Below, one piece after another: positions 1 to 8,024 of a DNA stretch of 64,000 nt. The stretch's first letter is position 1. Every line of letters starts with the position of its first letter. The notes below the pieces were generated by a model. The model did not search any database. It saw only the letters and a program-made list of their open reading frames with translations, and was not told where the DNA came from. The translations under genes were made by a program, and so were the position numbers. This DNA comes from Loktanella sp. 5RATIMAR09 (GTDB taxonomy: Bacteria > Pseudomonadota > Alphaproteobacteria > Rhodobacterales > Rhodobacteraceae), in contig NZ_LJAL01000009.1 of NCBI RefSeq assembly GCF_001419985.1, positions 62,001 to 126,000 on the forward strand, given 5' to 3'.

Positions 1-402
1 ACCCATTGGCCGCTGCGCATACAGCTGCCTGTTGGCACAGAGGTCCCTTTTCACTGTACGGCCAGCGGAAAAATGTACCTTTCAACGCTGCGCCCCGATT
101 ATCTTGACCGGTTTCTGAAAAACAACGAGTTGCGCCGGCAAACAGACAAGACAATCACCGACCCCGCGCTGCTGCGAGAAGAATTGGCAAAGACGCGGGA
201 GCAGGGGTATGCCACGGATGACGAAGAATTCATGCCCGGTATGAGCGCCATTGCTGTGCCAATCCTCGATAACCGTGGCAGGCTTTTGTCGACACTCTCG
301 ATACATGCGCCCGAACAACGGGTGCAGGTCGCGGAACTGACAAAACATCTCGAGACTTTGCGCGATGCCGCAGAAGAGTTGGCTGCGATTGCCGGACGGT
401 GA
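1..402 (+). CDS. IclR-family transcriptional regulator, C-terminal part (5' end outside window)
   Basis: The frame is open from base 1 to a TGA at 400-402, giving 133 residues of a protein that begins upstream. The visible part looks like the ligand-binding domain of IclR regulators: the segment around residues 16-30 (FHCTASGKMYL) matches the family's A-S-G-K signature, and the closing segment (VPILDNRGRLLSTLSIHAP) is the typical last part of that domain. Such proteins are cytoplasmic repressors or activators that respond to small carbon metabolites. The DNA-binding half is not in the window, so the regulon cannot be guessed. It ends 94 bases before fnrL on the same strand, with no obvious functional link. 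Confidence 0.85.
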   Translation, partial: THWPLRIQLPVGTEVPFHCTASGKMYLSTLRPDYLDRFLKNNELRRQTDKTITDPALLREELAKTREQGYATDDEEFMPGMSAIAVPILDNRGRLLSTLSIHAPEQRVQVAELTKHLETLRDAAEELAAIAGR

Positions 403-496
403 CCGCGGCTTACGGGCGCCGAAGAAAATGCGCCTTTGAACCTGAACCGGATTTGCGTCATATTCGGGTCAGCCAAAAAGACCAGGGATTCCCGAT

Positions 497-1219
497 ATGA
501 CGCTTGCCGTCCCAAAGCTGCGTTCGTGCAATGATTGTCCGATTCGCTATAGTGCTGTCTGTTCCAAATGTGAGCCGGATGAATTGGAGCAGCTGGAAGA
601 GATCAAATATTACCGGACATATGCGGCCGGCCAGCCGATCTTTTTTGGCGGCGACCCGCTGGAATTTGTGGGTTCGGTTGTATCGGGCGTTGCCAGTCTG
701 ATGCGCACCTTGCCCGATGGCCGCGTGCAGATGGTGGGTTTGCTGTTACCTGGTGATTTTCTGGGCCGTCCCAATCGCGACACGATTGACTGCGATGTGG
801 TTGCCGAAACCGATGTGATGCTGTGCTGTTTCCGACGTAAACCGTTTGAAAAGGTAATCGACGACACCCCGCATGTGGGCCAGCGTCTGCTTGAAATGAC
901 TTTGGACGAGTTGGATGCAGCCCGTGAGTGGATGCTGGTGCTGGGCCGCAAGACGGCGCGCGAAAAAATCGCGTCCTTGCTGCATATGATAGCTGTACGC
1001 ATGGCATCGCTGAAGCCCGGCGAGACAGCAGAGACGACATTCACCTTGCCGATCACCCGCGAGACCATGGCCAACTATCTGGGCCTGACGATTGAGACGG
1101 TCAGTCGCCAGATGTCGGCGTTGAAAAAGGACGGCTTTATCGCCTTTGACGAACGTCGTGACATTCGCGTGCCCGATCTGGATGCGTTGAAGGCTGAAAC
1201 AGGTGAAGAAAGCTACTAG
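497..1219 (+). CDS. fnrL: Oxygen-sensing Crp/Fnr-family regulator FnrL
   Basis: This 240-residue protein has an N-terminal cysteine cluster (Cys11, 14, 22, 25) plus Cys99, 110 and 111. That fits the four ligands of the oxygen-labile [4Fe-4S] cluster of FNR proteins. A cyclic-nucleotide-binding-like barrel follows, then a C-terminal helix-turn-helix (about 185-215) whose recognition helix reads TIETVSRQ. The E-x-x-S-R pattern is the one that reads TTGAT half sites in FNR. Without oxygen FnrL activates microaerobic respiration genes in Rhodobacteraceae. It lies next to usp and ccoNOQP, which carry two matching boxes between them. The start is the first ATG, shortly after AGGGATTCCCGAT. I see no FNR box in front of fnrL itself. 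Confidence 0.95.
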   Translation: MTLAVPKLRSCNDCPIRYSAVCSKCEPDELEQLEEIKYYRTYAAGQPIFFGGDPLEFVGSVVSGVASLMRTLPDGRVQMVGLLLPGDFLGRPNRDTIDCDVVAETDVMLCCFRRKPFEKVIDDTPHVGQRLLEMTLDELDAAREWMLVLGRKTAREKIASLLHMIAVRMASLKPGETAETTFTLPITRETMANYLGLTIETVSRQMSALKKDGFIAFDERRDIRVPDLDALKAETGEESY

Positions 1220-1247
1220 TCACACTGCCAGCCCCGTGCGCGAAAAC

Positions 1248-2081
1248 CTAGCGCGACATCAAGATAGGCAGGTCCGCCAGTTCCAGCAAATCGCGCGTCG
1301 CGCCGCCAAAGACCGCTTCGCGCAGGCGTGAGTGGCTATAGGCGCCGCTGACGATCATTTTGGCACCTACTTCTTTCGCGCGCCGCAACAGAATGTCACC
1401 AATATGCGGTTCGGTCTTGGCCAGAACGGCGACTTCGGATTTTGTGCCGTGCCGCATCAGGTATTGTGCCATCGCCCCACCCGGATCAGAACGGTCTGCG
1501 GCGTGCATCGGCGGATCAATGATGCAAATATCGGTAATGTCGGCTTGTTCCAGAAGCGGCATGGCCGCACGTGCCGCTGCCAGTGCTTCAGCCCCGTCGT
1601 TCCAGCCCATCAGCACATGACCGCCTGCATCAGGCGCTTTGCAGCCTTTGGGAATCATCAAAACGGGGCGTTCGGCAGAAAAAAGGCAGGCCTCGACAAG
1701 GGGCGCGGTCTCGGGGTTGTCCTGATAGGGGCGGGGTAGCACCACAAGATCAGAGAACCGCAGCTTGCGGGCCAGATAGCCCGTAAGGGCAGGGCCCTGA
1801 ACGGTGGCGGCCTGTGATGACCAGCGAACAACTTCGCCGCGCATCCGGTCGGTCAGCCATGCTTCGATGGTCGCACGCTCGGCCATGGCATCACTGGTCT
1901 GTTGCGCCACCATCAACGCCTCGGAGCCCAGATAGTAGTTGTATGTTTCAGTATGGCTGATCGTTACGACATAAATGTCCAGATGTGCATCCATCCGGTC
2001 TGCAAGCGCGATGGCCGCGTCCAGTGCTTGGGTGGATTGTTCTGTATCGGTGAGAATCGTCGCGATAATCTTGTATGACAT
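1248..2081 (-). CDS. Tandem universal stress protein (UspA family)
   Basis: The product has 277 residues and two Usp folds. Residues about 1-145 form a degenerate first copy. The second copy carries the nucleotide-binding glycine pattern near the C-terminus (SGAYSHSRLREAVFGGATRD), so it may bind ATP. I chose the ATG at 2081 because the protein then begins MSYKIIATIL, the usual first strand of the fold; the longer frame adds 40 unrelated residues. It is divergent from ccoN. An FNR-type box (2179-2192) lies upstream at a distance that could serve this gene, consistent with low-oxygen induction (inference). It is convergent with fnrL. Its biochemical role is unknown, as for most Usp proteins. 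Confidence 0.85.
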   Translation of the reverse strand: MSYKIIATILTDTEQSTQALDAAIALADRMDAHLDIYVVTISHTETYNYYLGSEALMVAQQTSDAMAERATIEAWLTDRMRGEVVRWSSQAATVQGPALTGYLARKLRFSDLVVLPRPYQDNPETAPLVEACLFSAERPVLMIPKGCKAPDAGGHVLMGWNDGAEALAAARAAMPLLEQADITDICIIDPPMHAADRSDPGGAMAQYLMRHGTKSEVAVLAKTEPHIGDILLRRAKEVGAKMIVSGAYSHSRLREAVFGGATRDLLELADLPILMSR

Positions 2082-2178
2082 TGGCTCTGTCTTCCCCATT
2101 TCGGTCGTAGTTTGGGGGCGATCGTTCGCGCAAAACCGCCTCTTGCTGAAACACTGGCTCTCTTTGCGCCGCATGACC

Positions 2179-2192
2179 TTGATCCATGTCAA
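2179..2192. promoter_or_regulatory. FNR-type box 1 (usp side)
   Basis: TTGAT-CCAT-GTCAA is a near-perfect FNR palindrome. Its centre is 22 bp from that of the next box. Relative to usp on the minus strand it fits a class II activator position, with a weak -10 candidate near 2151-2156. Confidence 0.75.
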
Positions 2193-2200
2193 ATGCGCCA

Positions 2201-2214
2201 TTGATCCACATCAA
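2201..2214. promoter_or_regulatory. FNR box 2 (ccoN side)
   Basis: TTGAT-CCAC-ATCAA is a perfect FNR consensus. With a plus-strand -10 candidate at 2237-2242 (CATAAG) the box centre would fall at about -41.5 of the ccoNOQP transcript, the class II activation position. Confidence 0.85.
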
Positions 2215-2301
2215 AGACCCGCCGCGCCACGGATTCCATAAGCGGAGGAACCAAGTAGCCGTCGGACCTGTTTGCGATCCGGCAAAAGAAGGGGATCACT
2301 T

Positions 2302-3897
2302 ATGGGGAACTACATAAAGTTGATAGCATTGGGGGGCGTCATGCTCTTCGCTGCTCTCGCTGCAAACTGGGGGCGTGATATTGCGTATATCGTGCATGCT
2401 CTGATTATCATGGCCGTGGCGGCCTTCATGTTTGTGCGTGTGTTGCGCCAGATGGAAGCGCCGGTTTACGCCACACCAGACGGCTATATGGACGATGTCG
2501 TCCGCGCCGGCGTAATTGCCACCGGTTTTTGGGGTGTTGTCGGGTTTCTGGTGGGCGTGGTTATTGCCTTCCAGCTCGCCTTTCCCGCCCTCAATTTCGA
2601 GGTCTTGCAGCCCTACGGCAACTTTGGACGGCTACGCCCACTGCACACGAGTGCAGTGATTTTTGCGTTCGGGGGGAATGCCCTGATCATGTCGTCCTTC
2701 TACATCGTGCAGCGCACCTGCGGCGCACGGTTGTGGGGTGGCAATCTCGCGTGGTTTGTTTTCTGGGGCTACAACCTCTTTATCGTTCTCGCAGCGACCG
2801 GTTATCTGCTGGGTGCAACCCAATCGAAAGAATATGCCGAGCCTGAATGGTACGTCGATATCTGGTTGACTGTGGTCTGGCTGGCGTTCCTGGCGGTCTT
2901 TATGGGTACGATTTTCAAACGGGTCGAAAAGCACATCTATGTCGCCAACTGGTTCCTGCTGAGCTTCATCGTCACCGTGGCGATGCTGCATCTGGTCAAT
3001 AACCTGAGCATCCCCGTGAGCATCTGGGGCAGCAAATCCGTGCAGGTCTTCTCGGGCGTGCAGGATGCGATGGTACAGTGGTGGTATGGCCACAACGCTG
3101 TGGGCTTCTTCCTGACGGCAGGCTTTCTTGGCATGATGTACTACTTCGTGCCCAAGCAAGCGGGCCGTCCGGTGTTTTCCTACAAACTGTCCATCATCCA
3201 CTTCTGGGCGCTGATTTTCCTGTATATCTGGGCAGGGCCACACCACTTGCACTACACTGCACTGCCTGACTGGGCATCGACCCTTGGTATGGTCTTCTCG
3301 ATCATCCTGTGGATGCCAAGCTGGGGTGGTATGATCAACGGCCTGATGACGCTGCAAGGCGCATGGGACAAGCTGCGCACCGATCCGATTATCCGGATGA
3401 TGGTGATCAGCCTTGCCTTCTACGGGATGTCCACATTTGAGGGCCCGATGATGTCGATCCGCGCGGTCAACAGCCTGTCACACTATACAGACTGGACCAT
3501 CGGTCACGTGCACTCTGGCGCACTGGGCTGGAACGGGATGATCACATTCTCTGCGCTCTACTTCCTGACACCAAAGCTTTGGGGACGCGCACAGATGTAT
3601 TCCATGTCCGCAATCAACTGGCACTTCTGGTTGGCCACAATCGGCATCATCCTCTACGCGGCCTCGATGTGGGTCACAGGGATCATGGAAGGCCTGATGT
3701 GGCGCGAAGTCGACGCAAACGGGTTCCTTGTGAACAGCTTTGCCGACACCGTTTCCGCGAAGTTCCCGATGTATGTGGTCCGTGGCCTCGGTGGGGTTCT
3801 CTACCTCGGCGGTGCACTGATCATGGTGTGGAACATGTACATGACCATCCGGGGTGGCGCGAAAGTCCACGCACCGGTTGGCGTGCCAGCAGAATAA
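2302..3897 (+). CDS. ccoN: Cytochrome cbb3 oxidase catalytic subunit I CcoN
   Basis: CcoN is the membrane haem-copper subunit of the high-affinity cbb3 oxidase, which reduces oxygen to water and pumps protons. The 531-residue product is almost entirely transmembrane helices (about 12 or more). It keeps the metal-ligand histidines: His115 and His404 (low-spin haem b), His264, His314 and His315 (CuB), and His402 (haem b3), within the GHNAVGF, PHHLHY and GHVHSG segments. The ATG at 2302 follows AGAAGGGGA and gives the standard N-terminus; an in-frame GTG-like start ten codons upstream lacks a ribosome site. First gene of ccoNOQP, 13 bases before ccoO, and very probably activated by FnrL through the upstream boxes. 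Confidence 0.97.
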   Translation: MGNYIKLIALGGVMLFAALAANWGRDIAYIVHALIIMAVAAFMFVRVLRQMEAPVYATPDGYMDDVVRAGVIATGFWGVVGFLVGVVIAFQLAFPALNFEVLQPYGNFGRLRPLHTSAVIFAFGGNALIMSSFYIVQRTCGARLWGGNLAWFVFWGYNLFIVLAATGYLLGATQSKEYAEPEWYVDIWLTVVWLAFLAVFMGTIFKRVEKHIYVANWFLLSFIVTVAMLHLVNNLSIPVSIWGSKSVQVFSGVQDAMVQWWYGHNAVGFFLTAGFLGMMYYFVPKQAGRPVFSYKLSIIHFWALIFLYIWAGPHHLHYTALPDWASTLGMVFSIILWMPSWGGMINGLMTLQGAWDKLRTDPIIRMMVISLAFYGMSTFEGPMMSIRAVNSLSHYTDWTIGHVHSGALGWNGMITFSALYFLTPKLWGRAQMYSMSAINWHFWLATIGIILYAASMWVTGIMEGLMWREVDANGFLVNSFADTVSAKFPMYVVRGLGGVLYLGGALIMVWNMYMTIRGGAKVHAPVGVPAE

Positions 3898-3910
3898 GGA
3901 GGGCTGAGAT

Positions 3911-4666
3911 ATGTCTGATACACCAAACACACCAGCCAAAGGCTTCCTTGCCAAACACGCGATCCTTGAACGCAGTCCAACGTTACTTCTGATCTCCTCC
4001 CTGTTGGTGGTGACGGTGGGCGGGATCGTGGAAATCGCACCCCTCTTCTATCTTGAGAATACCATTGAAGAGGTAGAAGGGGTGCGACCCTATTCCCCGC
4101 TCGAACTGGCAGGGCGCGACGTCTACGTCCGTGAAGGATGTTATGTGTGCCACAGCCAGATGATCCGCCCCATGCGGGACGAGGTCGAGCGCTATGGACA
4201 CTACTCGCTGGCAGCGGAATCCATGTATGACCATCCGTTCCAGTGGGGGTCCAAACGCACGGGCCCCGATCTGGCCCGTGTGGGTGGCAAATATTCGGAT
4301 GCATGGCACCTTGATCACCTGATCGCGCCACGCTCGGTTGTGCCGGAATCGATCATGCCGGGCTATGCCTACCTGCTCGATACGCCGGTCAACGCGGAAT
4401 ACACTGCCGATCTTGTGTCGACCCACCGGTTCGTTGGTGTGCCTTACACCGATGAAATGATCGAAGTGGCCGCAGCGGACGTCTTGGCACAGGCCGATCC
4501 CGATACTGACGCCTATGACGATCTTCTCGAACGCTATCCGGGGGCGCAAATCCGCAACTTTGATGGTGCGCCGGGCGTGTCTGAAATGGATGCTCTCATC
4601 GCTTATCTGCAAATGCTGGGCACAACGGTCGATTTCTCGACCTTCACACCAGACGCAAGCCGCTAA
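3911..4666 (+). CDS. ccoO: Cytochrome cbb3 oxidase mono-haem subunit CcoO
   Basis: CcoO is the membrane-anchored c-type cytochrome that passes electrons from CcoP to CcoN. The 251-residue protein has one N-terminal membrane helix (about 23-48), then a periplasmic domain with one haem c site, Cys77-x-x-Cys80-His81 (CYVCHSQM). The segment after the haem site ([16 protein letters not shown]) is typical of the family and supplies a conserved methionine. Second gene of the operon, preceded by AAGGAGGGCTGAGAT, a strong ribosome site that overlaps the ccoN stop region. No unusual feature. Confidence 0.97.
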   Translation: MSDTPNTPAKGFLAKHAILERSPTLLLISSLLVVTVGGIVEIAPLFYLENTIEEVEGVRPYSPLELAGRDVYVREGCYVCHSQMIRPMRDEVERYGHYSLAAESMYDHPFQWGSKRTGPDLARVGGKYSDAWHLDHLIAPRSVVPESIMPGYAYLLDTPVNAEYTADLVSTHRFVGVPYTDEMIEVAAADVLAQADPDTDAYDDLLERYPGAQIRNFDGAPGVSEMDALIAYLQMLGTTVDFSTFTPDASR

Positions 4667-4672
4667 GGACGC

Positions 4673-4870
4673 ATGGATATGGAAAACACATCTCTTCTGA
4701 GCCAGATGGCCGAAAACTGGATGCTGCTGGCGATGTTCACGCTGTTCATCGGCGCAATCCTCTGGGCGCTACGCCCCGGGACCCGTGCCTTGCACCGCGA
4801 CACCGCCAACATCCCTTTCCGAAACGAGGACCACCCCGGTTCTTCCGAGACTGAGGAGCTGCAGAAATGA
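4673..4870 (+). CDS. ccoQ: Cytochrome cbb3 oxidase small subunit CcoQ
   Basis: A 65-residue protein with a single membrane helix (about residues 15-33) and a charged cytoplasmic tail, the expected shape and place of CcoQ. In other bacteria CcoQ stabilises the CcoP association or the whole complex. It starts six bases after ccoO, and its last codons overlap ccoP by ATGA, so the two are probably translationally coupled. A second ATG two codons in (4679) is an equally plausible start, since AAGGA at 4664-4668 suits either. Confidence 0.9.
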   Translation: MDMENTSLLSQMAENWMLLAMFTLFIGAILWALRPGTRALHRDTANIPFRNEDHPGSSETEELQK

Positions 4871-5739
4871 GCAGCAATGACCAAAAAGACATCGACGACG
4901 TCACAGGCACCGACACAACCGGTCATAGCTGGGACGGGATCAAGGAACTGAACAACCCGTTGCCCCGCTGGTGGCTCTGGAGTTTTTACATCACGATTAT
5001 CTGGGGGGTCGCCTATTCGATCGCCTATCCCGCATGGCCGATGATTAGCGGCGCCACGGCCGGTCTGTTGGGCTATTCAACACGGGCCGAAGTGGCGCAG
5101 GACATTGCCCGCTTTGAAGACGCCAACTCCGAGATTTCGGCACAACTGGCCTCGGCTGATCTGAACACCTTGTTGGAGAACGAAGACCTCGCCCGCTTTG
5201 CGACTTCTGCCGGTGGTGCGGTATTCCGCAACAACTGTTCCCAGTGCCACGGGTCCGGTGCGGCTGGTGCGGTGGGCTATCCCAACTTGCTGGATGACGA
5301 CTGGCTCTGGGGCGGTGATTTCGACAACATCGAATACACGATCCGCCACGGTATCCGCAACGAGGAAGACTGGGATGCGCGTTACTCTGAAATGACCGCC
5401 TATGATGATATCTTTAGCAATCAAGAGGTAGATCAGGTCGTCCAGTATGTGCGTCTGATTTCCAATCAAGCGCATGATGCGGATCTTGCAGCGGCAGGCG
5501 AAGAGCTCTTCCTCAACAACTGTACGGCTTGCCACGGTGACAACGGCGCGGGCAACCGTGATCTGGGCGCACCCAATCTGACCGATGCGATCTGGCTCTA
5601 CGGCGGGAGCGTGGATGCCTTGGAAGAAACCGTGCGCTACGCCCGTTTCGGTGTCATGCCGCCTTGGGGCGAACGCCTGACAGAGGCAGAAATCAAAGCG
5701 GTCACTGCCTATGTCCACCAATTGGGCGGGGGCGAATAG
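4867..5739 (+). CDS. ccoP: Cytochrome cbb3 oxidase di-haem subunit CcoP
   Basis: CcoP is the di-haem cytochrome c subunit that accepts electrons from soluble or membrane cytochromes. The 290-residue product has an N-terminal cytoplasmic stretch containing the WDGIKELNNPLPRWW signature (about 19-33), a membrane helix (about 35-60), then two periplasmic cytochrome c domains. Their haem sites are Cys124-x-x-Cys127-His128 and Cys219-x-x-Cys222-His223. It overlaps ccoQ by four bases. A stem-loop with a short T run about 60 bases downstream ends the operon, so ccoGHIS, usually next in line, is not co-transcribed here. Confidence 0.97.
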   Translation: MSSNDQKDIDDVTGTDTTGHSWDGIKELNNPLPRWWLWSFYITIIWGVAYSIAYPAWPMISGATAGLLGYSTRAEVAQDIARFEDANSEISAQLASADLNTLLENEDLARFATSAGGAVFRNNCSQCHGSGAAGAVGYPNLLDDDWLWGGDFDNIEYTIRHGIRNEEDWDARYSEMTAYDDIFSNQEVDQVVQYVRLISNQAHDADLAAAGEELFLNNCTACHGDNGAGNRDLGAPNLTDAIWLYGGSVDALEETVRYARFGVMPPWGERLTEAEIKAVTAYVHQLGGGE

Positions 5740-5796
5740 GGATCACTGGCCTCGGAACATCTGTTCGCGCATAGATCTGTTGGCCACGTGAAGGAG

Positions 5797-5825
5797 AGGG
5801 CGTCTGCGAAAGTGGGCGCCCTTTT
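5797..5825 (+). terminator. Terminator of ccoNOQP
   Basis: The arms 5797-5805 and 5814-5822 pair, with some G-T pairs, around a short loop and are followed by TTTT. The position, 58 bases after the ccoP stop, fits a factor-independent terminator. Confidence 0.65.
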
Positions 5826-5872
5826 CAATGATCTATTTCAATGGTCTGAAACAATTTGGCATGCCTTCGGGA

Positions 5873-6160
5873 TCAATTTTCCGAAATGTAGTCAGCCGAC
5901 ACGTAGCCTGAAATTTGCGGAGCATCAGCAAGTGCGACCTTGCACCACCGTTGGCCAACTTCGGTCACACAGTCTTCGAGATCAAGGGCCGTTCCTTCGG
6001 GCAAGCCCAAAACAATATTAAACCCAAGCCCCGGTCCCGAACGCAATTTGAGCAGTTCGTCAGGACCCGTACCTTGAACCAGCGTGCGCCCACCGCCGTT
6101 CAAAGCGCAACCACCGGCAAAAAGCATCAGAAATAGAAAAGGAAATGCACTGCGCTTCAT
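5873..6160 (-). CDS. Small SH3-domain lipoprotein
   Basis: The 95-residue product begins with a lipoprotein signal peptide ending in LFAGGC (lipobox, Cys about 18). A single bacterial SH3 domain follows (LKLRSGPGLGFNIVLGLPEG and the GYVSADYI ending are typical). Such domains often bind cell-wall peptides, so a wall-attached envelope lipoprotein is likely; the precise role is unknown. Two ATGs stand side by side; the second (6160) is 7 bases from GAGG and is preferred to 6163. It lies alone between the ccoNOQP terminator and the Lrp gene, 51 bases downstream of the latter on the same strand. Confidence 0.75.
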   Translation of the reverse strand: MKRSAFPFLFLMLFAGGCALNGGGRTLVQGTGPDELLKLRSGPGLGFNIVLGLPEGTALDLEDCVTEVGQRWCKVALADAPQISGYVSADYISEN

Positions 6161-6211
6161 CATCCGGCCTCAAGGTGTTGTATGATTTTAGACATTGATC
6201 GCGTAGGGAAG

Positions 6212-6712
6212 CTACGCCTCTTGCGCCAGCCGCGCCTCCAGCACGTCAAACGGTACGCCGGGTTCATCCTTGGCGCCACGGATCACCAGTGAGGTTTTCA
6301 CGGATGCGACGTTATCGGCGCTCGTCAGTTCTTCGGTCAGGAAACGCTGGAATGTGCGCAGGTCGGGCGCGACACATTTGAGGATGAAATCCACCTCGCC
6401 GTTCAGCATGTGACACTCGCGTACCAGCGGCCATGATTTGCAGCGGTTCTCAAATGCACTTAGGTCGGCCTCGGCCTGACTGACCAATCCGACCATCGCA
6501 AAAACCTGTACTTCAAAACCCAATTCGCGCGCGTTGACATCGGCATGATAGCCTTGGATATAGCCTTGCTCTTCCAGGGTGCGCACACGGCGCAGGCACG
6601 GCGGGGCCGAGATGCCGACGCGTTTGGCCAGCTCGACGTTGGTCATGCGGCCATCGGCCTGGAGTTCGGCCAGAATCATGCGGTCGATTTCGTCTAATTT
6701 GGTCCCTGGCAT
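6212..6712 (-). CDS. Lrp/AsnC-family transcriptional regulator
   Basis: A 166-residue protein with the standard two-part layout. An N-terminal winged helix-turn-helix (about 6-60; DRMILAELQADGRMTNVELA, then the APPCLRRVRTLEEQGYI recognition region) is followed by a C-terminal RAM/AsnC ligand-binding domain (about 70-150). Members assemble into dimers and octamers and answer to amino acids. It is divergent from trxB with 166 bases between the two start codons, so it might control that gene or only itself; nothing in the sequence decides. AGGGAACATCCG before the ATG supports the start. The effector amino acid cannot be read from the sequence. Confidence 0.9.
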   Translation of the reverse strand: MPGTKLDEIDRMILAELQADGRMTNVELAKRVGISAPPCLRRVRTLEEQGYIQGYHADVNARELGFEVQVFAMVGLVSQAEADLSAFENRCKSWPLVRECHMLNGEVDFILKCVAPDLRTFQRFLTEELTSADNVASVKTSLVIRGAKDEPGVPFDVLEARLAQEA

Positions 6713-6878
6713 CGGATGTTCCCTGATAAATTTTGCAAATGCTACGTTAAGATGGGGTTGCGCGCAATATTATTTCAAGGGTCCGCAACAAAATAACGCA
6801 GGTGATCTGCCATGACTTGGCCTTTTATCATCCTGCACAGAGGGCTATATCGGACGGGTGAATTTAGGAGAAGCTGCC

Positions 6879-7847
6879 ATGACCGACACGCGCCACATCA
6901 AAGTTTTGATCATCGGATCGGGGCCTGCGGGCTATACGGCAGGCGTTTATGCCGCGCGCGCGATGTTGGAACCGGTTTTGATCCAAGGGATCGAACCCGG
7001 CGGGCAGTTGACCACCACGACCGAGGTTGAAAACTGGCCGGGTGATACAGAAGTGCAGGGACCTGATCTGATGGTCCGGATGGAGGCGCACGCCCGCGCG
7101 ATGGGTTGCGAAATCGTGGGCGATATCGTGACCTCGCTCGATCTGCAAAACCGCCCCTTCACCGCCACCTGTGACAGTGGTGCGGTTTATACCGCTGATG
7201 CGGTGATCCTGTGCACCGGTGCGCGTGCCAAATGGCTGGGCCTGCCCTCTGAGGAAAAATTCAAAGGTTTCGGCGTAAGCGCCTGTGCGACCTGCGATGG
7301 CTTTTTCTATCGCGGCCAAGAGATCGTGGTTGTGGGTGGGGGCAACACGGCAGTCGAAGAAGCGCTTTTCCTGACGAACTTTGCTTCAAAAGTGACACTT
7401 GTGCACCGCCGTGATGAGTTGCGCGCCGAGAAAATCTTGCAGAACCGTCTGATGAACAATCCCAAGATTGAAACGCTGTGGTTTCACGAGATCGAAGAGG
7501 TCTATGGTGCAGATAGCCCCTTGGGCGTGGAAGGTGTGCGTGTGAAACATACGCAGACTGGTGAAGTCACTGAACTTGCTGCGAAAGGTGTGTTTGTAGC
7601 GATTGGCCATGCCCCTGCCTCGGAACTCGTCAAGGATCAGCTGGAAACCCACAACGGCGGTTACGTCAAAGTGGCCCCCGGTACGACAAAAACGGCCATC
7701 CCGGGTGTTTTTGCTGCAGGCGATTTGACAGACCACGTCTATCGTCAGGCGGTCACCTCTGCCGGTATGGGCTGCATGGCAGCGCTGGATGCCGAGAAAT
7801 ACATCGCCGAGTTGGAAGATACGCAGGCTGTCGCAGCAGCCGAGTAG
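6879..7847 (+). CDS. trxB: Thioredoxin-disulfide reductase
   Basis: TrxB passes electrons from NADPH through FAD to thioredoxin in the cytoplasm. The 322-residue protein has the FAD-binding GSGPAG near residue 12, the redox-active pair Cys136-Ala-Thr-Cys139 followed by Asp-Gly, an NADPH-binding [10 protein letters not shown] after it, and the C-terminal FAD motif around GVFAAGD. All are canonical for the low-molecular-weight enzyme. The ATG at 6879 follows TTTAGGAG at the right distance; the longer frame adds seven residues with no ribosome site. It is followed by sat-cysC on the same strand after about 180 bases. Confidence 0.95.
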   Translation: MTDTRHIKVLIIGSGPAGYTAGVYAARAMLEPVLIQGIEPGGQLTTTTEVENWPGDTEVQGPDLMVRMEAHARAMGCEIVGDIVTSLDLQNRPFTATCDSGAVYTADAVILCTGARAKWLGLPSEEKFKGFGVSACATCDGFFYRGQEIVVVGGGNTAVEEALFLTNFASKVTLVHRRDELRAEKILQNRLMNNPKIETLWFHEIEEVYGADSPLGVEGVRVKHTQTGEVTELAAKGVFVAIGHAPASELVKDQLETHNGGYVKVAPGTTKTAIPGVFAAGDLTDHVYRQAVTSAGMGCMAALDAEKYIAELEDTQAVAAAE

Positions 7848-8024
7848 GTTTTCAACCTGCGGCCGTAAGGTCAGTGTTCTCATCGGCGGCCTTGAAAGAG
7901 GACGCAAACCCTGCATTTGCGGGGCAAAGGACATTATCGGTTTTTTTCTGATTGGCCGCTAGACAAGCCCCTTGAGCCACGTCTATGCCACAGCCAACCG
8001 ACCTTTAGCGTATTTGAGATGACC

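Noticed and set aside
2632..3357. Long antisense open frame inside ccoN
   Set aside because: It is a shadow of the GC-rich ccoN frame; its protein is rich in His, Arg and Pro without any family pattern, and it has no ribosome site.
6201..6217. Hairpin GCGTAG / CTACGC at the lrp stop
   Set aside because: Only six pairs, no T run, and one arm is inside the coding end; too weak to call a terminator.
7896..7916. Terminator-like repeat GCAAA..TTTGC after trxB
   Set aside because: Five-base arms and no T run; probably chance.
7848..8018. N-terminal extension of sat-cysC by 36 residues
   Set aside because: The added residues have no family counterpart and the upstream ATG has no ribosome site; the ATG at 8025 or 8019 fits.
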